Shown here one piece after another: positions 50,147-57,892 of a stretch of DNA of 64,000 nucleotides (position 1 is the first letter of the stretch; each line of letters begins with the position of its first letter). Location: NCBI GenBank assembly GCA_963746175.1, contig CAVVAH010000004.1, positions 930,001-994,000 on the forward strand. Reading direction: 5' to 3'. The translations under genes and the position numbers were made by a program. This stretch comes from CAVVAH01 sp963746175 (GTDB taxonomy: Bacteria > Actinomycetota > Actinomycetes > JACCUZ01). The notes below the pieces were generated by a model that was not told where the DNA came from, ran no database searches, and saw nothing but the letters and a program-made list of their open reading frames with translations.

Positions 50147-50818
50147 GTGTCTACCGAAGCGACCTCTGCCCCAGAGCCCGCGGAGGCGCTGCCGCAGCCG
50201 CGGGACCTGGGCGGCGACCCGTATGCGCTGCGCGCGCTGGCCCACCCGCTGCGGCTGCGGTTGCTCGAGGAGCTGACCATGCTGGGGCCGCTGACGGCCA
50301 CCGAGGCGGCGGCGCGGGTGGGGGAGTCGCCGTCGTCCTGCTCGTTCCACCTGCGGTCGCTGGCCAAGTACGGCTTCATCGAGGAGGCCGCGGGCGGCAC
50401 GGGGCGGCAGCGCCCGTGGCGGGTCGTCACGACCGGCAGCCGCTGGGCGACCACCCGGGAGACCCCGGCGGCCGAACGCGCGGCGGGGGATGCGCTGTCC
50501 GCGGTGGTCCGGGACCGCGACCAGCGGCTGCTCGAGGAGCACCTCGCGCACCGGGACCAGCTCGACGACGACTGGCAGCGCGCGGCGTTCAGCTCCAACT
50601 ACGGCGGCTGGCTCACGCCGGCCGAGCTGGACGAGATCGGCGAGCGGCTGACCGCGCTCTGGGCGCCCTACCTCGGCCGGCTCACCCGGCAGGAGGACAT
50701 CCCCGGGGACGCCCGGCTGGTGCACATGTTCGCCTACGCGTTCCCGCGGGCGGACTACCACGACGAGCTGCCACCCACCGACCGCGACCGCGCCGACGAG
50801 GACGACCCCGATGCGTGA
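50147..50818 (+). CDS. ArsR/HTH_20-type transcriptional regulator
   Basis: 223 residues from GTG 50147. Winged helix: ALRALAHPLRLRLLEELTML, ATEAAARVGESPSSCSFHLR, SLAKYGFIEEA. The second half (SSNYGGWLTPAELDEIGERL) is a dimer/ligand domain of the type found beside MFS exporters. No metal-binding CxC is present. Its stop overlaps the MFS start by 8 nt, so regulator and exporter form one unit. The leaderless promoter overlaps CTTTCGAA repeats. Confidence 0.9.
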   Translation: MSTEATSAPEPAEALPQPRDLGGDPYALRALAHPLRLRLLEELTMLGPLTATEAAARVGESPSSCSFHLRSLAKYGFIEEAAGGTGRQRPWRVVTTGSRWATTRETPAAERAAGDALSAVVRDRDQRLLEEHLAHRDQLDDDWQRAAFSSNYGGWLTPAELDEIGERLTALWAPYLGRLTRQEDIPGDARLVHMFAYAFPRADYHDELPPTDRDRADEDDPDA

Positions 50819-52088
50819 CCTGCTGCGCCACCGCGACTTCCGGCTGCTGCTCGTCGGTCAGACGCTGTCGATGTTCGGCGACACCGCGATGCTGCTGACG
50901 CTGGGCATGTGGGCCAAGGACCTCACCGGCTCCAACGCCATCGCGGGCAGCGTCTTCGCGGTGCTCGGGCTGCCTACCCTGGTAGCGCCGCTCGGCGGGA
51001 TGCTCATCGACCGGTTCCGCCGCCGGCACGTGATGATCGCGGTCGACCTCGCGACGGCTGCCGCCCTGCTGCTCCTGCTGCTGGTGCACGACCGCGGCGA
51101 CCTGTGGCTGATCTACCTCGTCGCCCTGCTCTACGGCGCCTCGCTGATCCTCTTCGGGTCGGCCCGGTCCGCGTTCCTGCACACGATGCTCGAGGAGCAC
51201 CAGCTCGGTCAGGCGAACGGGTCGCTCTCGACGGTGCGGGAGGCACTGCGGCTGGTGGGCCCGGCGGCCGGCGCCGGCCTCTACGCCTGGCTCGGCGGCG
51301 GCGCGACCGCGATGCTCGACGCCGCGACCTTCGTCGTGTCGGCCGCGGTGCTGCTGGCGATCCGCACACCGGAGGACAAGCCGGTGCGCGAGGAGCACGA
51401 GCCCTTGCGGTCCCAGGTCACCGTCGGCATCCGGCACCTGTGGTCGACGCCGGTGCTGCGCGCCGCCGTCGTCGTCGTCGTGATGTGCATGCTGGCGCTG
51501 GGGCTGGCCGAGTCGGTGTTCTTCGCCGTCGTCGACGAGGGGCTGCACAAGCCGGTGACGTTCCTCGGCCTGCTGCAGACGGCCATGGGAGTCGGCGCGG
51601 TGGCCGGCGGCGTCGGCATCACGATGCTCATCCCGCGGACCGGCGACCTGCGCCCCGTCCCGGTGGGCCTCGCGCTGATCGCGACCGGCTGCGCGATGCA
51701 GATGGTGCCCTCGCTGGTGGTCGTGGCGGTCGGCATGGCTCTGCTGGGGATGGGGCTGCCGATCACGCTGGTCTGCCTGACCACGATGCTCCAGCGGCGG
51801 ACGCCGCCGGCCATCCAGGGCCGGGTGTTCACGGCGTTCGAGACGGTGACCGGCTTCCCTCAGGTCGTGTCCATCGCGGTGGGCGCCGCGCTGGTCGCGT
51901 TCGTCGACTTCCGGATCCTGCTCACCGTGATGGCCGCCGGCATCGGGCTGTCTGCCGGGTACGCCCTGCTCCGGCTGCGCGACGACGGGTCTGCCGTCGA
52001 GCCGCCCGAAGCCGCGGACCCGCCGGTCGTCGAGGCCGGTGTGCCGGAACCCGTGCGCGTCGTCGAGCAGAGCGCCACCATCCCGTGA
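50811..52088 (+). CDS. MFS exporter
   Basis: 425 residues with about 12 helices; begins MRDLLRHRDFRLLLVGQTLS and has the MFS_3 loop GGMLIDRFRRRHVMIAVD. Closest in style to macrolide/multidrug efflux proteins. Co-translated with the ArsR-type regulator, so it is probably an inducible efflux pump. A nested hairpin follows the stop. Confidence 0.9.
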   Translation: MRDLLRHRDFRLLLVGQTLSMFGDTAMLLTLGMWAKDLTGSNAIAGSVFAVLGLPTLVAPLGGMLIDRFRRRHVMIAVDLATAAALLLLLLVHDRGDLWLIYLVALLYGASLILFGSARSAFLHTMLEEHQLGQANGSLSTVREALRLVGPAAGAGLYAWLGGGATAMLDAATFVVSAAVLLAIRTPEDKPVREEHEPLRSQVTVGIRHLWSTPVLRAAVVVVVMCMLALGLAESVFFAVVDEGLHKPVTFLGLLQTAMGVGAVAGGVGITMLIPRTGDLRPVPVGLALIATGCAMQMVPSLVVVAVGMALLGMGLPITLVCLTTMLQRRTPPAIQGRVFTAFETVTGFPQVVSIAVGAALVAFVDFRILLTVMAAGIGLSAGYALLRLRDDGSAVEPPEAADPPVVEAGVPEPVRVVEQSATIP

Positions 52089-52135
52089 TCATGAAGGTTT
52101 CGGTACGCACTTGCGTAGAAGAACCTTCATGATCA
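52086..52135. repeat. Nested hairpin after the MFS gene
   Basis: TGATCATGAAGGTT (52086-52099) and its exact reverse complement (52122-52135) enclose TACGCA-CT-TGCGTA (52104-52117). It lies between convergent genes (MFS plus, ABC-F minus). Confidence 0.75.
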
Positions 52136-52148
52136 TGGGGTTCTGGGG

Positions 52149-53807
52149 TCACTCCTCGAACACGGTGCCGTTCTCGACCCGGACGTGCCGGTCGGTGCGG
52201 ACCTCGGCCAGCAGGCGCCGGTCGTGGGAGACGAGCAGCAGCGTCCCGTCGTAGCTGTCCAGCGCCTCCTCGAGCTGCTCGATGGCGGCCAGGTCGAGGT
52301 GGTTGGTCGGTTCGTCGAGCACCAGCAGGTTGGCGCGGCGGGCCATCAGCAGCGCCAGGTCGGCGCGGGTCCGCTCGCCCGGGGACAGCGTGCCCACGGC
52401 GCGCAGCACGTCGTCGGCGCCGAGACCGAACTTCGCCAGCAACGTCCGGGCGTCGGCCTCGTCCAGACCGGTCGCGGTCCGGAAGGCGTCGACCAGGGTC
52501 TCGGCGGGGTCGAAGGTCCGGCGTACCTGGTCGACCTCGCCGACCACCACGCCGCGGCCCAGCCACGCGCGCCCGGAGGTCACAGGCAGCCGGCCGAGCA
52601 GGGCGGCGAGCAGCGTCGACTTGCCGGAGCCGTTGGGCCCGGTGACGGCGACCCGTTCGCCGCGGCGTACGGCGAGGTCGACCGGCCCCAGCGTGAAGTC
52701 GCCGCGGCGCACCACCGCAGCGGCCAGCCCCGCCACGTCGTCCGGCCCGCGGGTGCCGGGGTCCAGGGCCAGCCGCAGGTCCCACGGTTCGCGCGGGTCG
52801 TCGACCTCGTCGAGCCGGTCGAGCTGCCGCAGCACCCGGGCGGCGGCCGCGCCACGAGACTGGGCGGTGGCGGTCTTGTGCGCCCGGACGTTCTTGTCCG
52901 GCTCGGCCGCACGGGCCCGCGCACTCGTCGCGCGCGCCTGGCCCTGCCGGGCCCACTCCTTCTCCCGCCGCGCCCGGTCGACGAGTGTGGTGCGCCGCTC
53001 GTCGTACGTCTCGTACGCCGCCCTGGCCGCGGCGCGGGCGCGGTCACGCTCCTCGAGGTAGGACGCGAAGCCGCCGCCGTAGGGCGTCGCGCGGCGGGTG
53101 AACTCGTCGAGCTCGAGCACGTCGGTGGCGACCCGCTCGAGGAAGGCGCGGTCGTGGGAGACCACGACCAGCCCGCCGGCCCGGCGCTCCAGGAAGGACT
53201 CGAGCAGGGCGAGGCCGTCGACGTCGAGGTCGTTGGTCGGCTCGTCGAGGAGCAGCACGTCGACCTGGGTGAGCAGCACGGCGGCCAGTCCGCAGCGGGC
53301 CAGCTGGCCGCCGCTGAGGGTGGCGGTGTCGCGGTCCAGCAGGGCGGACTCGAGACCGAGCCGGTCGAGGACGTCGGCCGCCCGGCTGTCGAGGTCGGCG
53401 CCGCCGAGGGCCAGCCAGCGGTCCAGCGCGATGGCGTACCCGTCCTCGGCACCGGCGGCGCCCGTGGCCAGGGCGTCCGCGGCCGCGGTCATGGCGCGCT
53501 CCGCGTCGGCGACACCGGTGCGCCGGGACAGGTAGTCGCGCAGCCGTTCGTCGGGCCGCCGGTCGCGCTCCTGGTGCAGCAGCACGACGGTCGCCTCCGG
53601 CGGCGCGACGGTCACCGTCCCCGTCTCCGGCGCGAGCTCGCCGGCGAGCAGGCCGAGCAGGGTCGACTTCCCCACGCCGTTGGGTCCGACGACAGCCAGC
53701 CGGCTGCCCGGTCCGACCGTCACGGTCACGTCCGAGAGGACGACGTGCGGCCCGTGCGCGAAGCCGACGGAGCGCAGCGCGACGCTGCCGTCGTAGGTCC
53801 CGGACAC
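52149..53807 (-). CDS. ABC-F family ATP-binding protein
   Basis: 552 residues from GTG 53807, leaderless (TAGGGT 8 nt upstream). Two ATPase domains: Walker A VVGPNGVGKSTLLGLL and VTGPNGSGKSTLLAAL; signatures LSGGQLARCGLAAV and LSPGERTRADLALL; Walker B LLLDEPTNDLDVDG and LVLDEPTNHLDLA. The linker between them is rich in Arg (ERDRARAAARAAYETYDERR). No membrane helices. ABC-F proteins protect the ribosome from antibiotics or adjust translation; which one applies here is unclear. Confidence 0.94.
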   Translation of the reverse strand: MSGTYDGSVALRSVGFAHGPHVVLSDVTVTVGPGSRLAVVGPNGVGKSTLLGLLAGELAPETGTVTVAPPEATVVLLHQERDRRPDERLRDYLSRRTGVADAERAMTAAADALATGAAGAEDGYAIALDRWLALGGADLDSRAADVLDRLGLESALLDRDTATLSGGQLARCGLAAVLLTQVDVLLLDEPTNDLDVDGLALLESFLERRAGGLVVVSHDRAFLERVATDVLELDEFTRRATPYGGGFASYLEERDRARAAARAAYETYDERRTTLVDRARREKEWARQGQARATSARARAAEPDKNVRAHKTATAQSRGAAAARVLRQLDRLDEVDDPREPWDLRLALDPGTRGPDDVAGLAAAVVRRGDFTLGPVDLAVRRGERVAVTGPNGSGKSTLLAALLGRLPVTSGRAWLGRGVVVGEVDQVRRTFDPAETLVDAFRTATGLDEADARTLLAKFGLGADDVLRAVGTLSPGERTRADLALLMARRANLLVLDEPTNHLDLAAIEQLEEALDSYDGTLLLVSHDRRLLAEVRTDRHVRVENGTVFEE

Positions 53808-53872
53808 GACCGACAACCCTAGGTGGGGCGACCGGTCACGGCGACCGACTTCCCGGCCACTGGTGCGGAGGG

Positions 53873-54514
53873 TCAGTCGATGCGGACGACGCCGCGCTCG
53901 GTGCTGAAGTGCACCGCGACCAGTCCCGGGTCGTCGTCGTCGACCCAGTCGATCTGGAACTCGGCCTTGGCCACCGGCTCACCGAGCCAGTCGCCGACCT
54001 TGCGCGCGTCGCCGCAGATCTCCACCTCGGTGATGCCCGGGGCCTGCACGTGGTCGGGCACCACGGACGCCGGGTGCAGCGCGGGGTCGCCGAGCCACTG
54101 GATGAAGAACGGCAGTGCGGGGTCGTCGAGCAGCTCGAGGACACCGATCTGCCGCCACGTCAGGTCGACGCCGTCCGGCCGGCGGCGGTGGCCGTCGACC
54201 GCGGACCGGCCCAGCCGCTGCTCGATCGGCGCGAGGTCGTCGACGGCGACCACCCAGGCGAGCCAGCCGCCGCCGGACTCGGTGCGGGCTTTGACGGCCT
54301 GGCCGAACGGCGCCTTGTCGGCCGCCGGGTGGTCGAGCGCGGTGACGACCTCGAGGTAGACGCCGTTCGCGAGCGGCAGCACGAAGTTGCGCGTGCCGAA
54401 GCGCGGGTGCAGACCGCCGTCACGGAATCCGGCCCCGAGCGCCGCACCGAGCCGCTGCGCCGTGGCACCGAGTCCCTCGGGACCGGCGGCGTAGGAGAGG
54501 TGGTCGAGTCGCAC
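53873..54514 (-). CDS. Glyoxalase-like (VOC) protein
   Basis: 213 residues. N-terminal RLDHLSYAAGPEGLGATAQR, then HPRFGTRNFVLPLANGVYLE, WLAWVVAVDDLAPIEQRLG, LPFFIQWLGDPALHPASVVP. This is the Glyoxalase_3 type of long VOC protein, common in actinobacteria as a single gene. Metal ligands His and Glu (LDH, YLE) are plausible. Substrate unknown. Confidence 0.86.
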   Translation of the reverse strand: MRLDHLSYAAGPEGLGATAQRLGAALGAGFRDGGLHPRFGTRNFVLPLANGVYLEVVTALDHPAADKAPFGQAVKARTESGGGWLAWVVAVDDLAPIEQRLGRSAVDGHRRRPDGVDLTWRQIGVLELLDDPALPFFIQWLGDPALHPASVVPDHVQAPGITEVEICGDARKVGDWLGEPVAKAEFQIDWVDDDDPGLVAVHFSTERGVVRID

Positions 54515-54573
54515 GGTTCCGACCTTCTCACCCCGAGGGGGTGGGACTCACATCGGGTCCACGGTGCGCACCG

Positions 54574-55665
54574 TCAGCCGGCGACGAAGTCCTTGGCCAC
54601 CTGGAGGAACAGGTCGTCGGCCTCGCGCTCGCCGATGGTGACCCGTGCCCCCTCACCCGCGAACGGCCGGACGACGACACCGGCCGCTTCGCACGCGGCC
54701 GCGAAGTCCGCGGTGCGAGGGCCGAGCCGCAACCAGACGAAGTTCGCCTCCGACGCCGGTACCGACGTCCAGCCCTGGTCGCGCAGCGCGACCTGCACCC
54801 GGGTGCGCTCCTCGACGAGCGACTCGACCCGTTCGAGCAGCTCCGTCTCAGCAGCGAGGGACGCGGTCGCCGCGGCCTGGGCGAGACTGCTCACGCCGAA
54901 CGGCACCGCGGTCTTCCGCAGCGCGTCGGCCACCGGGTCGTGCGCGACCGCGAAACCGACCCGCAGCCCGGCGAGGCCGTACGCCTTGGAGAAGGTGCGC
55001 AGCACGGCGACGTTCGGCCGCTCCCGGTACATGTCGAGGGCGTCGGGCACGTCCGGGTCGCGGACGAACTCGCGGTACGCCTCGTCGACGACGACGAGCA
55101 CGTCGGCCGGCACCGCGTCGAGGAACCGTTCGAGCTCGGCCCGGCGCACCGCCGTACCCGTCGGGTTGTTGGGCGTGCACACGAGCACGAGCCGGGTCTG
55201 CGGCGTGATCGCGTCCAGCATCGCGTCGAGGTCGTGGTGCTCGTCAGCGGTCAGCGGCACCGTCACCGACCGCGCGCCGGAGACCTGCACGACGATGGGG
55301 TACGCCTCGAACGACCGCCAGGCGTAGACGACCTCGTCGCCCTCGCCCGCTGTCGACTGCACCAGCTGCTGGAGAACGCCGACCGAGCCGGTGCCGGTGG
55401 CGACGTGGCTCGCCGGCACGTCGAACCGGTCGGCGATCGCCTGGGTGAGCCCGGTGGCGAACATGTCCGGGTAGCGGTTGAACGACTCCGACTCACGGCG
55501 CACGGTGTCGAGCACAGACGGCAACGGCGGGTACGGGTTCTCGTTCGACGACAGCTTGTACGCCGGCCCGCCCTCGCGCGCAGCGGCCGGGCGACCGGGC
55601 TTGTAGGTCGGGATGCCGTCGAGCGCGGCGCGCAGCCGCGGTCCGGCGGTGGGTTCGCTGCTCAC
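54574..55665 (-). CDS. hisC: Histidinol-phosphate / aromatic amino acid aminotransferase
   Basis: 363 residues; class I/II PLP enzyme. K227 in T-F-S-K-A-Y-G binds PLP; N167 in CTPNNPTG, D194 and Y197 in VVVDEAYREF, R235. The N-terminal LSSNENPYPP block is the HisC/Pat landmark. A leaderless start is indicated by TAGGGT 6 nt before the GTG. No other his gene is near, so it may be the aromatic aminotransferase (Pat) rather than the histidine-operon enzyme. Confidence 0.92.
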   Translation of the reverse strand: MSSEPTAGPRLRAALDGIPTYKPGRPAAAREGGPAYKLSSNENPYPPLPSVLDTVRRESESFNRYPDMFATGLTQAIADRFDVPASHVATGTGSVGVLQQLVQSTAGEGDEVVYAWRSFEAYPIVVQVSGARSVTVPLTADEHHDLDAMLDAITPQTRLVLVCTPNNPTGTAVRRAELERFLDAVPADVLVVVDEAYREFVRDPDVPDALDMYRERPNVAVLRTFSKAYGLAGLRVGFAVAHDPVADALRKTAVPFGVSSLAQAAATASLAAETELLERVESLVEERTRVQVALRDQGWTSVPASEANFVWLRLGPRTADFAAACEAAGVVVRPFAGEGARVTIGEREADDLFLQVAKDFVAG

Positions 55666-55685
55666 CCGACCACCCTAGGCGCCGT

Positions 55686-55776
55686 GATGCGTGACCACGT
55701 TTACGTGGTCAAGTATCGCTTGTCGGGGCGTCGACGCCCCGACAAGCATGCCGTGACCACGTAAACGTGGTCATGC
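55686..55776. repeat. Composite palindromic element (GACCACGT palindromes flanking a GCTTGTCG stem)
   Basis: GACCACGT-TT-ACGTGGTC (55693-55710), then a 30-nt perfect palindrome with half-site GCTTGTCGGGGCGTC (55718-55747), then GACCACGT-AA-ACGTGGTC (55755-55772). The outer parts also pair with each other. Same plan as 41054-41140; the centre shares GCTTGTCG with 59482-59521. Confidence 0.85.
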
Positions 55777-55787
55777 GCCAGGAGCGG

Positions 55788-56396
55788 TCAGGCGCTGCGG
55801 GGGAGAGCGGTGAAGCACTCGGTCGGGTCGTCGTGGTAGCGCGCGACGAGCTCGGCCGTCGCACGGTCCAGCCGGCGGTGCAGCGCCTCGCGGTACGACG
55901 ACAGCACGCTCTCCGCGGACGCCAGCCGGGTGAAGAGCTCGGCGCGGCTCTGGTCGTCGCCCTCGTCGATGCCGCTGGCCCACAGCTGGGGGAGGTGCGG
56001 CAGGATCGGCATCCCGGCGTCCGGGTGCAGCGTGAGGATCACCTGACGGCCCTTGGTGCCGCGCTGCTCGGTGAGCGCCTCGAGCAACGCCGGGCGGTCG
56101 CCGGGTCGGTTGCCGGCGCGGAGCAGGTCGCGGCGGGCCTGGATCAGGCGGCGCCAGTACGACGCGCGGAGCTCCTCGTCGAGCAGCGTGCGCCGGTAGG
56201 TCCGCAGCCGCTTCAACGTCATGTGCGCGAGCTCGGGCGAGCGCTCCGGCTTCGTCACGCCGAAACGGGCCGCGGCGACGGGGACGGCGGCCATGGGCTG
56301 CGTACCGTCCGGTGTCGAACGCTGCTGGTCGAGCGGCGTGGCAAGTGTCACGCCCCATGCATCGTCGGGTTCGGCCCGTGCCTTGATCCCCCTCAC
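55788..56396 (-). CDS. rsiG: RsiG-like c-di-GMP-binding anti-sigma factor
   Basis: 202 residues, mostly helical. Helix 1 has E75-x3-S79-x2-R82-x3-Q86-x3-D90 (in ELRASYWRRLIQARRD), exactly the c-di-GMP signature E(X)3S(X)2R(X)3Q(X)3D described for Streptomyces RsiG. Helix 2 repeats it with one change: E162-x3-S166-x2-R169-x3-H173-x3-D177. RsiG holds the sigma factor WhiG inactive when loaded with c-di-GMP. No whiG gene is in the window. GTG 56396 is used as start; an internal ATG at residue 59 would still keep both motifs. Confidence 0.85.
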   Translation of the reverse strand: MRGIKARAEPDDAWGVTLATPLDQQRSTPDGTQPMAAVPVAAARFGVTKPERSPELAHMTLKRLRTYRRTLLDEELRASYWRRLIQARRDLLRAGNRPGDRPALLEALTEQRGTKGRQVILTLHPDAGMPILPHLPQLWASGIDEGDDQSRAELFTRLASAESVLSSYREALHRRLDRATAELVARYHDDPTECFTALPRSA

Positions 56397-56454
56397 CCTC
56401 GCGGAGCAGTACGTTCGGCCGACGCCGTCGACGCCCGGGTCCGCGCGCCGGGTC

Positions 56455-57294
56455 TCAGACCCTGGCCAGCACCTCGCCGTGCACGATCGTCAGCCAGCCG
56501 TCCGGGTGGGCGCCCCACTCGCGCCAGGCGTCGGCGAGCCGGTGCAGGTCCGCGTCGGTGGCCAGGCCGCGGTCACGGGCCTGCGCCGCGAAGTCCGACG
56601 ACGTCACCCGCCCCGCCCAGCTGCGCGACCACCAGGCGCGGTCGGCCTCCGACGCGAAGCACCAGACCGACGCGCTGGCCGTGACGTCGTCGAAGCCGGC
56701 CGCCCGGCACCACCCGACCAGCCGGCGTCCCGCGTCCGGCTCCGCGCCGTTGGACCGCGCCACCGCGTGGTAGAGCGCCAGCCACTCGTCGAGGCCCGGC
56801 AGCTCCGGCCACCAGGTGAACGCGCCGTAGTCGGCGTCGCGCGCGGCCACCAGCCCTCCCGGCCGGGTGACCCGGCGCATCTCGACCACTGCGGCGACGG
56901 GGTCGGTGAGGTGCTGCAGCACCTGGTGCGCGTGCGTCACGTCGAACGACGCCGCCGGCAGGTCCAGCGCGTAGATGTCGCCGACCCTGAGGTCGACACC
57001 GGGAGCCGTGTGCCGCGCCTCGTGCAGGACGTCGCGGGACCGGTCGACACCGACGACGCGTCCCGGCGAGACACGCGCGGCGAGGTCGGCGGTGATGGTC
57101 GCCGGTCCGCAGCCGACGTCGAGAAGGTCGGTGCCCGGCGCGAGGTGCGGCAGCAGGTACGCCGCGGAGTTCGCCGCCGTCCGCCACCGGTGCGACTGCA
57201 GCACGCTCTCGTGGTGGCCGTGCGTGTAGACGTCGCGCGGGACGCCCTGGTCCTGCCCGGTACCCGGGTCGCGGGACCCCGCGCCGCTGCTCAC
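56455..57294 (-). CDS. SAM-dependent methyltransferase
   Basis: 279 residues from GTG 57294, leaderless (TAGCCT 8 nt upstream). SAM motif LLDVGCGPATITADLA, VVGVDRSRDVLHEAR, DLRVGDIYALDLPAASFDVT, HAHQVLQHLTDPVAAVVEM. Class I methyltransferase of the UbiE/Methyltransf_25 type, with a C-terminal helical part. Small-molecule substrate unknown. Confidence 0.9.
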   Translation of the reverse strand: MSSGAGSRDPGTGQDQGVPRDVYTHGHHESVLQSHRWRTAANSAAYLLPHLAPGTDLLDVGCGPATITADLAARVSPGRVVGVDRSRDVLHEARHTAPGVDLRVGDIYALDLPAASFDVTHAHQVLQHLTDPVAAVVEMRRVTRPGGLVAARDADYGAFTWWPELPGLDEWLALYHAVARSNGAEPDAGRRLVGWCRAAGFDDVTASASVWCFASEADRAWWSRSWAGRVTSSDFAAQARDRGLATDADLHRLADAWREWGAHPDGWLTIVHGEVLARV

Positions 57295-57370
57295 GGAGGG
57301 CGAGGCTAGTGCCGCACGGGCAGGGGGCACGCCTCGTCCCGACAGCCGGTCGGGGCCTTCGACCAGGCCG

Positions 57371-57724
57371 TCAGGCGCAGCGGCGCTCGGCGGACCGGCG
57401 TACCGCGACGTCGGTGTCGACCGCGAGCGAGTCGAGCGTCCCGGCGGGGCCGAAGACGAGCATCCGGCCGGACAGCACGGCCAGCTCGGCGACGTCGCGG
57501 TCCCGGGTGCCGACGACGAAGCCGGCCTCGCGGTAGCGGGTGCCGTGCAGCGCTCGTTGCGGCGGCAGGAAGTCGCCGGGCCGGATCTCGCGAGCGGTCA
57601 CGAGGAGCTCGGTGAGACCCGGCTCGGTCTGGTCGGTGGCCGTCTGGTCGGTCGCCGGCTGGTCGGTCGCCGGCTGGCCGGTCTCGGGTGGGTCGGTGTC
57701 GGGCTGGTCGGGCGCGATGTGCAT
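57371..57724 (-). CDS. Small protein with ATDQ repeats and a C-terminal conserved domain
   Basis: 117 residues from ATG 57724 with GAGGACC upstream. The first 35 residues are a low-complexity repeat (PETGQPATDQPATDQTATDQ). The rest, ELLVTAREIRPGDFLPPQRA, then GTRYREAGFVVGTRDRDVAE and VLSGRMLVFGPAGTLDSLAV, looks like a short beta-rich domain. Not recognised. Convergent with nothing; lies between the methyltransferase and the M1 peptidase. Confidence 0.62.
   Translation of the reverse strand: MHIAPDQPDTDPPETGQPATDQPATDQTATDQTEPGLTELLVTAREIRPGDFLPPQRALHGTRYREAGFVVGTRDRDVAELAVLSGRMLVFGPAGTLDSLAVDTDVAVRRSAERRCA
57626..57704. repeat. Short tandem repeat coding for ATDQ/TDQP units
   Basis: Units such as CTGGTCGGTCGCCGG are repeated with small changes four or five times and encode the Gln/Asp/Thr/Pro-rich arm of the 117-residue protein. 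Confidence 0.65.
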
Positions 57725-57892
57725 CGTCAGGTCCTCGGTCGGCGCGTGTGCTGGTCCCACAGTGCTGGATCGGCGTTGCCGGCGGGTTTCTGGACGGTGA
57801 CGTGCGCCACCCCGGCGGGCGGCGAACGGGTGACGCGCCCGTCGTGCCGGTGACCCCCGACCCTGGCGTGGACGGGTGACACCGCACGCCCG

